Assembly (NCBI GenBank): GCA_015064505.1
Contig: SVSB01000003.1
Span: 1 to 64,000 of the forward strand
DNA: 64,000 nucleotides
Direction: 5' to 3'
From: Oscillospiraceae bacterium
GTDB lineage: Bacteria; Bacillota; Clostridia; Oscillospirales; CAG-272
Each line of letters starts with the position of its first letter. Position 1 is the stretch's first letter. A program made the translations under genes and the position numbers. The notes beneath the pieces were generated by a model that worked only from the letters and a program-made list of their open reading frames with translations, made no database searches and was not told the origin of the DNA. This document shows, one piece after another, positions 1-8,405 of the stretch.

Positions 1-52
1 ATAACTTGAATTCCACACTGTATTTCTTATTTTTTCCTTTTCTTCTTGGCAT
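1..52 (-). CDS. Transposase OrfA-like, N-terminal fragment cut by window edge
   Basis: Reading the minus strand from an ATG at 52, the first 17 codons give a basic N-terminus (MPRRKGKNKK) followed by YSVEFKL. The Y-S-x-E-F-K-L motif is the usual opening of IS3-family OrfA helix-turn-helix proteins. A G-rich ribosome site (AAGGGGG, about 61-67) lies about 8 bases upstream. The rest lies outside the window, so it is not possible to say whether the element is intact. The family call rests on the short motif and on the adjacent terminal-like inverted sequences at 62-117. Confidence 0.55.
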   Translation of the reverse strand, partial: MPRRKGKNKKYSVEFKL

Positions 53-61
53 AAAATTAAC

Positions 62-117
62 CCCCTTAAAGTAGTCTTGAAAACTTTTTTGTTTTTTCAA
101 GTGTCTACTTTAAGGGG
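62..117. repeat. Head-to-head inverted repeat, possible IS termini
   Basis: CCCCTTAAAGTAG (62-74) is exactly inverted as CTACTTTAAGGGG (105-117). An inner pair CTTGAAAA (76-83) / TTTTCAAG (94-101) extends the palindrome, with a T-rich centre. The left copy abuts the transposase start; the right copy points away toward the sigma operon. Facing copies of one terminal sequence could be two IS ends, a circle-junction-like arrangement, or a hairpin in the transposase leader. Confidence 0.55.
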
Positions 118-223
118 ATTATATCACCTCGTCCCGGCGGTGTTTTTTCTGTTTATATCAGTATTTTTGCAGATCGCAACGTTGATAGTGCATTACAGCG
201 CGGCTTTGCAGACCGTAACAGGC

Positions 224-252
224 TTGATACACAAAAAATAATATGATATTAT
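224..252 (+). promoter_or_regulatory. Sigma-A-like promoter of the sigma/MutS operon
   Basis: TTGATA (224-229), 17-base spacer, TATTAT (247-252). It lies downstream of an in-frame ATG at 243, so that ATG would not be in the transcript; this supports the GTG start at 321. Confidence 0.5.
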
Positions 253-320
253 TTTTATATAGGCGAATCCGGGCTTTGATCCTGCAACTGATAAGCAAAG
301 GCACGGGAAAGGAAAAAGAA

Positions 321-1955
321 GTGGAATTATACGGAGAAAGATTTGAAAGGCACTGTGAGGAGATGCTTGCTTACCTTTACGAGCTTGCATACGGCAAATA
401 CGGCTCCTCCTCCGATATCGACGGTCTTGTACAGGATGCAATAATCGCGTATATTATTAAGCTGCGCAAGGGAGAAGCTGTGGAGCATCCAAAGGCCTTT
501 CTTGCCGCTTGCGTGAAGAATCTGCACAATATGCAATTAAGACGTAAATACAAGAGCGATCACGTATCCTTTGAAGACGCCTGCGGGGCGATCGGTGAAG
601 ACCCCTATGAGGAAATAGCGGAAAAAGAATCCCTTTCCGCCGAATACGAGGCGGTGCGCAGGGAGATAGGCAGACTTATGGAGATCTATCGCAGCGTGAC
701 CGTGAAATACTACGTACACGGCAAGACCGTTGATACCATTGCGGCTGAGCTGAACGTTCCGAGGGGTACGGTGCTTTCCCGTCTTTCTTTTGCCCGTGAG
801 CAGATCAAGGAAAGGTTTACGGATATGGAAAAATACTCAAGCATCAGCTTTGAACCGAAAAAAGCCACAATAGGAATATGGGGATACGGCGGTATGCACG
901 GCGAACCGTTCTCTCTGATCCATTCGGACATCGAGAGCAATATTCTTGCTCTGGCTTACGAAAATCCCGTTTCCGTCCGCGCCATTGCGGACACTATGGG
1001 TATGCCCACGGTATTCATTGAGCAAGCAGTGGAAAGCCTCGTGAACGGCGAGCTGATGGGAAGAACGGAACGGGGACTCGTATACACGAGATGCTTCGTT
1101 TGTCACTATTCCGACTCATTTGGAAATATTTCCCTCCAGGAAAGCCTTGCAAAGGAGAACGCGCAAAAGATATGGGATGCGGCAGAAAAGCTCCTGTCAC
1201 CCCTTATAGACCGTCCCCAATTTGCGGAAATGACGGAAAAGCAAAAGGGCACGATGGTGCTGTTTGTGCTTTTGCAAGCGTTGATATCCTCCATACACAA
1301 CGCCTGCCCCGTGACCCACGATAATTCCGCTCTCCCCGAAAGACCCAACGGCGGCAAATGGTACGCGACCGTGACCTTATCGGAATACGATGAAAAAAGG
1401 GACAGCAAGTATATGTCCTCCGGCCCCGTGCACGTTGGCTACGGAAAAAACTACACAATGTATGATTTTCAGTCCGTATTCGGAGATGCCCACTGGGCGT
1501 ACGGCAAAATGAAATACACCGTAAACGTACGTCAGGCGTTGAGCCTTTACGCTTATCTGCACTGCGGCAAAGAAAAACCCGAAAGCACCGTACTCCCCGA
1601 GCTGATACCCGAATTTGAAAAGCTATTTATCATAAAAAAGGACGAAAGCGGCAAGGCTTGCCTTGACGTACCCGTGCTCTCCTTTGGGGAATATAACGGC
1701 TATTGGAGACCTGCCATAAAAAAGCTGACCAAAGAGCTTGACGATATGATAGGAGAAAAGCTGAAGGAAATATGGCTCGCAACGAAAAACCGCGTACCCA
1801 AGCACGTTGACGGCAGAGAGCATTTTCTGCACGACGGAGCCCTTGGGGCTTACATCGTTGCGCAGTTATTGGAGATTACGGAGCAGGGGCTTCTTCCCTA
1901 CCGTATCACCGTGGGAAAAACGCCCATAATTATGGTGGCATACAGAGATATATGA
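321..1955 (+). CDS. Sigma-70-family-like regulator with winged-helix and long C-terminal domain
   Basis: About 544 residues from a GTG start preceded by GGGAAAGGAAA. An in-frame ATG at 243 lacks a ribosome site and overlaps the probable -10 element. Residues about 4-80 resemble sigma region 2 (helical, ending in LHNMQLRRKYKS). Residues about 112-166 resemble sigma region 4: a helix-turn-helix with VDTIAAELNVPRGTVLSRL. A second, winged-helix-like segment (SVRAIADTMGMPTVFIEQAV) follows at about 205-256. The remaining 290 or so residues are unrecognised and could be a sensor or partner-binding domain. Ordinary ECF factors are about 160-200 residues, so this is a much extended member. It starts a four-gene, translationally coupled operon: its stop overlaps the next ATG. 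Promoter targets cannot be read from the sequence. Confidence 0.7.
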   Translation: MELYGERFERHCEEMLAYLYELAYGKYGSSSDIDGLVQDAIIAYIIKLRKGEAVEHPKAFLAACVKNLHNMQLRRKYKSDHVSFEDACGAIGEDPYEEIAEKESLSAEYEAVRREIGRLMEIYRSVTVKYYVHGKTVDTIAAELNVPRGTVLSRLSFAREQIKERFTDMEKYSSISFEPKKATIGIWGYGGMHGEPFSLIHSDIESNILALAYENPVSVRAIADTMGMPTVFIEQAVESLVNGELMGRTERGLVYTRCFVCHYSDSFGNISLQESLAKENAQKIWDAAEKLLSPLIDRPQFAEMTEKQKGTMVLFVLLQALISSIHNACPVTHDNSALPERPNGGKWYATVTLSEYDEKRDSKYMSSGPVHVGYGKNYTMYDFQSVFGDAHWAYGKMKYTVNVRQALSLYAYLHCGKEKPESTVLPELIPEFEKLFIIKKDESGKACLDVPVLSFGEYNGYWRPAIKKLTKELDDMIGEKLKEIWLATKNRVPKHVDGREHFLHDGALGAYIVAQLLEITEQGLLPYRITVGKTPIIMVAYRDI

Positions 1956-2536
1956 AAGCTTTTATTGTTCTTTTGGCGGTTATTTTTGCGATTGCGGCAT
2001 TGCCTTACGCACGGTGCCTTATAAAAAGGATAATTCTTGCAATAAAGCTTACTGCGGTATGCAAGCGTTGCGGATATAAGCTGCGCAGGGCTCATCCCCT
2101 TTGGTTTTTAGGGAGTAAGCACGGCGCGGAGTACGATCTGTATATTGAGAAGGGCAGATATTTATTTGCCGTAAAGCTTTTCGGCACTCAAAGATATACC
2201 TCCGAGCTTGTGTTCACCTCCGAGGGAGATTACTTCGTGCGCAATTTTATCGCCGTGTTTGCCGCCGGCGGCGCAGTACGTATGCCCGTTGAATCAAAGC
2301 CGCGCAAAATGAAGCATTATTCACTTTCGCGCCGTAAGATCCCCTCATTGCAGGTAAAGCTCCTCAGGCGCGTGCTGATAGTGAATCCCGTTTGCTACCA
2401 GCTGAAATACAGAGAAAAAAACGGCGCGGAACGAATAGTTGATTCGGGAGAGAGCATAAACGGAAACGAGATATACAGCCTTTCCCGTTTTGCCGATGAG
2501 CTGGAGAGAATACATGACCGTACCTATACTTATTGA
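1952..2536 (+). CDS. Small N-terminally anchored membrane protein, unknown function
   Basis: 194 residues. It starts within the last codons of the sigma-like gene (ATGA overlap), so translation is probably coupled. Residues 4-22 form one hydrophobic helix, followed by basic residues. A CKRCGY motif at about 37-42 could bind a metal or simply be two cysteines. The remainder is basic and mixed alpha/beta, with no family I recognise. Its place between a sigma-like regulator and two MutS-like ATPases suggests it anchors or signals for that set, by analogy with sigma/anti-sigma pairs, but nothing in the sequence proves an anti-sigma role. Confidence 0.65.
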   Translation: MKAFIVLLAVIFAIAALPYARCLIKRIILAIKLTAVCKRCGYKLRRAHPLWFLGSKHGAEYDLYIEKGRYLFAVKLFGTQRYTSELVFTSEGDYFVRNFIAVFAAGGAVRMPVESKPRKMKHYSLSRRKIPSLQVKLLRRVLIVNPVCYQLKYREKNGAERIVDSGESINGNEIYSLSRFADELERIHDRTYTY

Positions 2537-3926
2537 TATAAACTTCGCAAAACGGCTCCCGCGGGAGCTGTTTTGCGATCTGCGCTTTACGGAGCTTTTA
2601 AGCGAAAACGCCATAAGCGTGCTTTCCCATCCCTGCGATAAAAACGAAATACGGCGCAGACAGGAGATTTTCGCTTTTTTTGAAGATGACGGAGGCAATC
2701 TGCTTTCGGATTGTATTAACGGCATTAAACGCCATAAAAAGCTTTACTACCTGCTATGCGAATCAAAAACCGAGCTTGAGCGCCTCTCTCTGCGCACGGC
2801 AGGACTGCGCCAATACGCAGTTTTACGCGGCTGTCTTTTCCGCCTTTCTTCTTGCACTGCACTAAAGGAGTTTGATACCTTCAAAAACGGAGAAAATGAA
2901 CAAAAAACGGCGGAGGAGGCTGAAAAGATTCTTTCCGATATGGGCGGCGCAATAATATCCTTCCGGGAGAAATGCAGGCTTTTTGAAAGAAAAGACGGAG
3001 AAGAAGAAAACGAACGAATAAAGAGATGTGCAAGTGCTCTCGGCATACCAATCGGAGAAAGACAAGTAAGCAGCTTGAAGCTGCCGCCCTCCGTTGCAAG
3101 CGGCGTTCTTGAGCTATTTCCCGAGGCGGTTCAAAGGCTTTACGGTATTCTTGAAGCATACCCCGCGGATCACGGCAAGGAGCTTTGGTCTTATCTCCCA
3201 CAGCTTGAGTTTTTGCGGGAGATGATCGCTATGAAGAGAAAAGCCCAAGGAAAAGGACTTCCCTGCTGTTTTGCAAAGATAAGCGAACGGCGAAAGTACG
3301 AGGCGGAGGATATTTACGATATTGCGGTATTATTGATAAAGGAGGAGCTGCCCGTAGGAAACCCCGCTCACTTTTTTGAAGCGGAGCGCGTCTTCTTCCT
3401 GACGGGAACCAACGGAGGCGGCAAGACCACCTATCTGCGCACCCTTGCCTCCAATCTCGTTTTTTTCCTTGGGGGATGCGCAGTTTTCGGGAAAAGCGCA
3501 AGCATCTATCCCTTTGATACGGTGATCACTCACTTTCCTGCAGACGAGCGCTTTGAAAACACGGGAAGGCTTGACGATGAGAAGCAAAGAGCCGAAAAAA
3601 TGCTTGCGGAAGCTGAGGGAAAGAACGCATTTTTATTTCTGAACGAAGTCTACAGCGGCACGAACGAAGAAAACGGCTGTGAGCTTTTAAAAGCACTCGC
3701 CTTGTCCATATCCGAACAAGGACATTTCTGCCTTTGCGTGACCCATTTTTACCGGGTAAGCGAGCTTTCCTTCCCGGTGCTTTCGCCTGCAGGAGGCTAT
3801 AGAATAGAAAGAACCGATGAAAAAGCTTTCTCCCACGCCCAAAGAATACTGAAAAAATACGGACTTGACAAAAGCTCCCTTGACTTAAGGAGGAAGAATA
3901 ATGCAATTAAGTCTGCTGAACCGTGA
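2514..3926 (+). CDS. MutS-like ATPase, first copy (MutS core and ATPase domains only)
   Basis: 470 residues from the ATG at 2514, which has GGAGAG 6 bases upstream and overlaps the previous gene by 23 bases. The C-terminal third is a MutS-type ABC ATPase: Walker A TGTNGGGKTT (about residues 298-307), a Walker-B/signature stretch FLNEVYSGTN (about 376-385) and a conserved VTHF. The upstream helical part resembles the MutS lever/clamp region. The N-terminal mismatch-recognition and connector domains of MutS (usually 800 or more residues) are absent, and the usual Walker B aspartate (DE) is asparagine (NE). This is therefore a MutS-related protein and not the mismatch repair MutS. The next gene overlaps its end by 26 bases. 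Confidence 0.8.
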   Translation: MTVPILIDINFAKRLPRELFCDLRFTELLSENAISVLSHPCDKNEIRRRQEIFAFFEDDGGNLLSDCINGIKRHKKLYYLLCESKTELERLSLRTAGLRQYAVLRGCLFRLSSCTALKEFDTFKNGENEQKTAEEAEKILSDMGGAIISFREKCRLFERKDGEEENERIKRCASALGIPIGERQVSSLKLPPSVASGVLELFPEAVQRLYGILEAYPADHGKELWSYLPQLEFLREMIAMKRKAQGKGLPCCFAKISERRKYEAEDIYDIAVLLIKEELPVGNPAHFFEAERVFFLTGTNGGGKTTYLRTLASNLVFFLGGCAVFGKSASIYPFDTVITHFPADERFENTGRLDDEKQRAEKMLAEAEGKNAFLFLNEVYSGTNEENGCELLKALALSISEQGHFCLCVTHFYRVSELSFPVLSPAGGYRIERTDEKAFSHAQRILKKYGLDKSSLDLRRKNNAIKSAEP

Positions 3927-5343
3927 AAAAGCCAAAGCCGCCGTAAGTAACAGTGCCATATACCACTTTTCCCTTGACAGGGTTTTTTCTGAGGTCTGCG
4001 CGGATGCTGAGAAGCGTGATTATTTTCTATCCGTAATAGCAGCTCCCCTTGACAGCGATAAAGAGATAAATTACAGAAGGGACGTGCTTCGGGAGCTTTA
4101 TGAGAACAGACACGTTCTGCAAAGCCTTTCTTCCCTGCTTTTCGAGCTTTGCTCCCTGCGCGACCAAAAGAAAAAGGCGGCACGGGTGCACTTTGGAGTG
4201 CAAGCCCAAAAGAATACTTCTCCCGAATCCGCAAGGAACGCTCTGCAAGGGGAGGCGGCACTGTTAAAAAGAATACTTCTGGCACTCCTGTCCATCGACG
4301 ATATCCTCGGGGAAGATATCAGCTCCGAGGGTCTTTTATGCCTTAAGAGCGCAATATGCGAAATTACTCGCAAGCCTCAATTCACGGAGCTACTTAACGC
4401 TTGCACGGATTACGAGGATCTTTCCCTTTCCCGCTGTACGGAATTTGCTTTTCACATAGAAAATGAACGAAGTGGGGTAAAATACAGTCTTATGCGGGAG
4501 ATGACCGTCCCCGTACCCGAGGAAAGACGCGGCATTTTCCGCGCGAAGAAAGAGAAGACCGCAGATAAATGCATAATTATCGAACCTGAAAGCAAAGAAG
4601 ATCGCAAGTCCGTCACCGTTTCAGCATTAAGCGATATTACCTATTCCCTTTCTTCGATCGCTCGTGAATTGCTTGAGCGCTTTTGCCCCATATACCGCCA
4701 GCTGGATTTTTACGCCGTTGCCATAGAATATACGGATCGTTGCCGCCATAAGGGGCTGCCGCTGTGCTACGGCAAGCATTCGGATGAAAAGCTTTTTGAG
4801 ATAACGGAGCTTTACGATCCGTTGCTTGCTTTTACTGCACCCGATAGCCGTAATATAGTTCCCCATAGCTTCAAGACCGAAAATGGATGCAATGGCATAC
4901 TGATCCTCGGAGATAGCGGAAGCGGAAAGACAGTACTGCTCCGCTCCATCGGTTGCGCACAGCTTTTGCATCAGGCGGGGCTGCCCGTAACCGCAAAGGA
5001 AGCGTCTTTTCCCGATTTCTCCGCCATTATATCTCATTTTGCTGAAGCCGAAAAAAATTTCACTGCGGGAAACAGTGCAGGGCGCTTTGAGCAGGAGGTG
5101 GCAGAGCTTGCAAAAACGGTGGATACGGTATGCAACGGCAGTGCCGTATTTCTGAACGAGATATTCCAAAGCACGGATCACAAAGAAGGCGCCGCCGCCC
5201 TTTTTGATATTCTTGATTACGTGAACGACACGGGAGCTATATGGCTTTTAGTTACGCATCTTGCCGATGCGGCCGGATTATTTGCGAATAAAAGCATAAA
5301 AATTCTGCATATAAACGAAGAACATCAAATAGATTATAAATAA
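3901..5343 (+). CDS. MutS-like ATPase, second copy
   Basis: 480 residues, start set by AGGAGGAAGAATA-ATG inside the end of the first MutS-like gene. Walker A is LGDSGSGKT (about residues 336-344), the Walker-B/signature equivalent is FLNEIFQSTD (about 416-425), followed by LLVTHL. As in the first copy, the N-terminal mismatch-binding domains are missing and the Walker B acid reads NE. The two proteins are clearly different in sequence, so a heterodimer, as in eukaryotic MutS homologues, is plausible but inferred. The operon ends here; the next unit has its own promoter at 5410. Confidence 0.8.
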   Translation: MQLSLLNREKAKAAVSNSAIYHFSLDRVFSEVCADAEKRDYFLSVIAAPLDSDKEINYRRDVLRELYENRHVLQSLSSLLFELCSLRDQKKKAARVHFGVQAQKNTSPESARNALQGEAALLKRILLALLSIDDILGEDISSEGLLCLKSAICEITRKPQFTELLNACTDYEDLSLSRCTEFAFHIENERSGVKYSLMREMTVPVPEERRGIFRAKKEKTADKCIIIEPESKEDRKSVTVSALSDITYSLSSIARELLERFCPIYRQLDFYAVAIEYTDRCRHKGLPLCYGKHSDEKLFEITELYDPLLAFTAPDSRNIVPHSFKTENGCNGILILGDSGSGKTVLLRSIGCAQLLHQAGLPVTAKEASFPDFSAIISHFAEAEKNFTAGNSAGRFEQEVAELAKTVDTVCNGSAVFLNEIFQSTDHKEGAAALFDILDYVNDTGAIWLLVTHLADAAGLFANKSIKILHINEEHQIDYK

Positions 5344-5409
5344 AGAATGAATAATATGCACTCAAATGCATAAAAATGCAAAAATAATGAAACTTTTTTC
5401 AAAAATCCC

Positions 5410-5438
5410 TTGACAAACGGTGTATTCTGCCATATAAT
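5410..5438 (+). promoter_or_regulatory. Consensus sigma-A promoter of the amino-acid ABC operon
   Basis: TTGACA (5410-5415), 17-base spacer, TATAAT (5433-5438): a perfect match to the vegetative consensus, about 48 bases before the start codon of the binding protein. Confidence 0.85.
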
Positions 5439-5485
5439 AAGCCGTGTTATTAAAAATTCGCGGCAATGCCGCTATGGAGGAAATT

Positions 5486-6346
5486 ATGAAAAAGATCATA
5501 TCCCTTTTACTTTGCGCACTGTTCATCCTTACCTCTACCGCACTCTTCTCCGCTTGCGGTGCTAAGGACACCCTTATCGTTCAGACCAACGCATACTTCG
5601 CACCCTTTGAGTACTACGAGGGCACCGTTATTACCGGCGTTGACGTAGAGATCATGCAGAAGGTTGCAGATAAGCTCGGCAAGGAGCTTGAGTTCATCAA
5701 CGTTGAGTTCTCCGCCATCATCGATAACGTAGCCGCAGGCAAGATCTGCGATGCAGGTGCCGCAGGCATCACCGTTACCGACGAGCGTCTTGAGAAGGTT
5801 GACTTCTCCAACACCTACTTCACCTCCGTTCAGTACGTAGTTTACAAGAACGGCGCTCTCACCCCCGCAGGCAAGACCGCTGACGGCGACGATTACGTTA
5901 CCTGGGATCAGCTTGCAGGTCTTAAGATCGGCGTTCAGCAGGATACCACCGGTGACTTCTACGTAAGCGACGAGATCGCCGCTAAGGAAGGCGTTGACGA
6001 CTACGATTGGACCGGCGTTCTTAACGGTTCCGGTGCAGAGGTTGCCCGCTTTGACAGCGCACAGCTTGCTGTTGACGCCATCAGCGCCAACACCTGCGAC
6101 GTTGCAGTCTGCGATATGCTTCCCGCTGAATACATAGTAAGCAAGAACACCCAGTACTCCTGCGCGGCTCTTTACTACAAGGGTACCGACGGAGAGGCTG
6201 ACTACCCCACCGCAGAGGATTACGCTATCTGCGTTGCAAAGGGCAACAAGGAGCTTCTTGATGCCATCAACGCCGTACTTGCAGAGCTTGGCACCGAGGG
6301 CATCAACGCACTGGTTCTCAAGCACATGGGTATAGACGAGAAGTAA
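5486..6346 (+). CDS. Polar amino-acid ABC transporter, substrate-binding lipoprotein
   Basis: 286 residues from the ATG at 5486 (GGAGG 6-7 bases upstream); an upstream in-frame start at 5444 lacks a ribosome site. Signal peptide MKKIISLLLCALFILTSTA with a lipobox ending LFSAC gives a membrane-anchored lipoprotein. The mature part is a type II periplasmic-binding fold of SBP family 3: NAYFAPFEYYEG, GVDVEIMQKVADKLGKELEF, DFSNTYFTSVQYVVY. Such proteins feed polar amino acids to a HisM/HisQ-type permease, and exactly that follows. Heavy use of a few favoured codons suggests high expression. Ligand unknown. Confidence 0.92.
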   Translation: MKKIISLLLCALFILTSTALFSACGAKDTLIVQTNAYFAPFEYYEGTVITGVDVEIMQKVADKLGKELEFINVEFSAIIDNVAAGKICDAGAAGITVTDERLEKVDFSNTYFTSVQYVVYKNGALTPAGKTADGDDYVTWDQLAGLKIGVQQDTTGDFYVSDEIAAKEGVDDYDWTGVLNGSGAEVARFDSAQLAVDAISANTCDVAVCDMLPAEYIVSKNTQYSCAALYYKGTDGEADYPTAEDYAICVAKGNKELLDAINAVLAELGTEGINALVLKHMGIDEK

Positions 6347-6358
6347 AATCAATACAAA

Positions 6359-6384
6359 GGGGCTGCACGGAAACGCGCAGCCCC
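6359..6384 (+). promoter_or_regulatory. Intercistronic GC hairpin
   Basis: GGGGCTGC (6359-6366) pairs exactly with GCAGCCCC (6377-6384), between the binding-protein and permease genes, without a T-run. Such hairpins commonly protect the upstream message and keep binding protein in excess over permease. Confidence 0.6.
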
Positions 6385-6402
6385 ATTTGACGAGGATAGG
6401 AA

Positions 6403-7095
6403 ATGTTTTTAAAAAACCTTGTGGAGATATTTACCTCCCCGAAATATCTCGACATATTCTTTAACGGCTTGAAGCTTACGCTGATAATCTCCGTGGGTGC
6501 CGCAGTTCTTGGTCTTTTCCTTGGCGTTATCGTAGCTCTTATAAAGCTCACCCCCAAGGAAAACAAGGCAATGGCTTTTCCCCGCCTTATCTGCGATATC
6601 TACATAACCATAGTACGCGGAACTCCTATGGCGCTTCAGCTGTTCATTATGGCGTTCGTAATTCTTACGATACGCGGCTTTCCCCAGGCAATTACCGCCA
6701 TTATCGCCTTCGGCATCAACTCCGGCGCGTACGTTGCGGAAAATATCCGTGCGGGAATCCTTTCCGTTGATATAGGGCAGACGGAGGCAGGTCTTTCCCT
6801 CGGACTTTCCCAGAAGACCACTATGATGCGCATCGTTATTCCCCAGGCAATAAAGAACGTTATCCCCGCTATCGGTAACGAGCTTATCGCCCTTATCAAG
6901 GAAACTTCCATCGTTACCATGATAGGTATGCAGGATCTTACCGCCGCCGCAAAGAACGTTGGTGCGGGTAATAACCTTGCAAGTTATTTTGCACCTATGG
7001 TAGTTGCGGCTATATTCTATCTCGCGATAGTTTACGCACTTACCTTTGCTATCAAGATCATTGAAAGGAGGTTGAGGGCAAGTGATAAGCGTTAA
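6403..7095 (+). CDS. Polar amino-acid ABC transporter permease (HisM type)
   Basis: 230 residues, start with GAGGATAGGAA just upstream. Several hydrophobic helices and the family EAA loop ([34 protein letters not shown], around residues 127-160) mark a HisM/GlnP-type permease. [10 protein letters not shown] in the first half is typical as well. Its 3' end overlaps the ATPase gene by 14 bases. Probably works as a homodimer with the binding lipoprotein before it and the ATPase after it. Confidence 0.92.
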   Translation: MFLKNLVEIFTSPKYLDIFFNGLKLTLIISVGAAVLGLFLGVIVALIKLTPKENKAMAFPRLICDIYITIVRGTPMALQLFIMAFVILTIRGFPQAITAIIAFGINSGAYVAENIRAGILSVDIGQTEAGLSLGLSQKTTMMRIVIPQAIKNVIPAIGNELIALIKETSIVTMIGMQDLTAAAKNVGAGNNLASYFAPMVVAAIFYLAIVYALTFAIKIIERRLRASDKR

Positions 7096-7984
7096 AAGCG
7101 TATCAAAGAACTTTGGCGATATTAAGGTACTGAAGAACGTATCCTGCGATATCAAGAAGGGCGAGCGAGTCGTTATCATCGGTCCCTCGGGAAGCGGAAA
7201 AAGCACACTTCTCCGCTGTATGAACCTTCTTGAAAAGCCCACGGGCGGCGAAGTCTGGATGGCGGATAAGATGATAACCTCCGCAGATCCTTATCTTCAC
7301 CCCGATATGATCGCCGTAAGCGCCACCGCAAGCAAACTTATTTCCTCCGGTATGGAGAGCGGTGCTGCCGTGGACAAGATCATTTGCGAGCGTCTGCTGA
7401 AAAAGAACGAGGGTGCGGCATTCAACTCCGCCCTTAAGGCTTATAATGCAGAGCACGCCATTCCCCTTAATATTGCGCGCCAGCGTATGGGTATGGTATT
7501 CCAGCACTTCAACCTGTTCAATAATCTGACCATAATGGATAACCTGACCCTTGCTCCCGTTGAGCTTAAGCTCAAAACCAAGGAGGAGGCAACGGAAAAG
7601 GCAATGGAGCTGCTTGGGCGCATCGGTCTTACCGATAAGGCAAACGAGTATCCCAGCCGTCTTTCCGGAGGTCAGAAGCAACGTATCGCCATTATCCGCG
7701 CTCTTGCAATGGAGCCCGAGGTAATGCTGTTTGACGAGCCCACCTCCGCCCTTGACCCCGAGCTTGTTGGCGAGGTGCTCTCCGTTATGCGCTCTCTTGC
7801 AGACGAGGGAATGACCATGGTAGTGGTTACCCACGAGATGAACTTTGCAAGAAACGTTGCAAACCGCGTGCTGTTCATGGCAGACGGCATCATCGCGGAG
7901 GAAGGCGCTCCCGATCAGATCTTCAACGATCCCGTAAATCCCAGAACCCGCCAGTTCCTCCACTCCGTGCTTAATAAGGATTAA
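7082..7984 (+). CDS. Amino-acid ABC transporter ATPase with an internal insertion (GlnQ-like)
   Basis: 300 residues from a GTG start at 7082 (AGGTTGAGG upstream). Walker [10 protein letters not shown] at 34-42, Q-loop VFQHFNLF with Gln at about 141, signature LSGGQKQR, Walker B VMLFDEP, H-loop VTHE. In ordinary GlnQ/HisP proteins (about 240 residues) the Q-loop lies about 50 residues after Walker A; here the distance is about 100, due to an extra helical, charged segment at about 63-133. All catalytic motifs are intact, so the insertion is tolerated and may add a regulatory or partner surface. Last gene of the transporter operon. Confidence 0.92.
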   Translation: MISVKSVSKNFGDIKVLKNVSCDIKKGERVVIIGPSGSGKSTLLRCMNLLEKPTGGEVWMADKMITSADPYLHPDMIAVSATASKLISSGMESGAAVDKIICERLLKKNEGAAFNSALKAYNAEHAIPLNIARQRMGMVFQHFNLFNNLTIMDNLTLAPVELKLKTKEEATEKAMELLGRIGLTDKANEYPSRLSGGQKQRIAIIRALAMEPEVMLFDEPTSALDPELVGEVLSVMRSLADEGMTMVVVTHEMNFARNVANRVLFMADGIIAEEGAPDQIFNDPVNPRTRQFLHSVLNKD

Positions 7985-8074
7985 CAAACGCAAAAAGCCC
8001 ATCGCTAACTATCAGCAGGTAGATCCTGTAAATTGAATAGCACGAAAACAAAAAGCTAAACAAAGGTAAATAAA

Positions 8075-8118
8075 ACAAGCCTCCGATGAAAAACTTCTCG
8101 TCGGAGGCTTGTTCTTTA
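8075..8118 (+). terminator. Terminator of the ABC operon
   Basis: ACAAGCCTCCGA (8075-8086) pairs with TCGGAGGCTTGT (8101-8112), followed by TTCTTTA. Confidence 0.7.
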
Positions 8119-8176
8119 TAAAAATATGATGCCATTCGGTGGTGAGTAAGTGCGCATTTGCAGGTGTACTATATAA

Positions 8177-8307
8177 GCCTTCCTCCGGGAGGAAGGGGGA
8201 CCACGAAGTGGTGGAAGGAGCCCGCGTCACTTAAAATCCGCAAGAGTTTTACGGTAACGCACTCTCCCTCACCCGACTCCGTCGGGAGCTCCCTCTCGGA
8301 GGGAGCC
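8177..8307. repeat. MITE-like composite palindrome
   Basis: Within the gene-free stretch 7985-8405. Two GC-rich half-elements (8177-8220 and 8264-8307) are imperfect inverted copies of one another, separated by about 43 bases. Each half contains its own hairpins: CTTCCTCCGGGAGGAAG and ACCACGAAGTGGT on the left, CTCCCTCTCGGAGGGAG and CCCGACTCCGTCGGG on the right. No coding potential is seen. It resembles the dispersed intergenic repeats common in gut Clostridia, a comparison made from memory. The rest of the 7985-8405 gap holds only the terminator at 8075. Confidence 0.6.
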
Positions 8308-8405
8308 TCCGGTTATAGCTGTTCGTTCGTTTTTATCCCGTATGATTAAAACTTTCTATAGGACCCGGAGCCTTGTTTGCGGGCATTATTTCGTTTTCGC
8401 TTATC

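Noticed and set aside
243..320. ATG start at 243 for the sigma-like gene
   Set aside because: No ribosome site, and it overlaps the best -10 element (247-252). GTG at 321 has GGGAAAGGAAA upstream and gives the natural start of the conserved region.
2514..5343. DNA mismatch repair MutS/MutS2
   Set aside because: Both proteins lack the N-terminal mismatch-binding and connector domains, and MutS2's Smr/KOW parts, and are only 470-480 residues; only a MutS-related call is supported.
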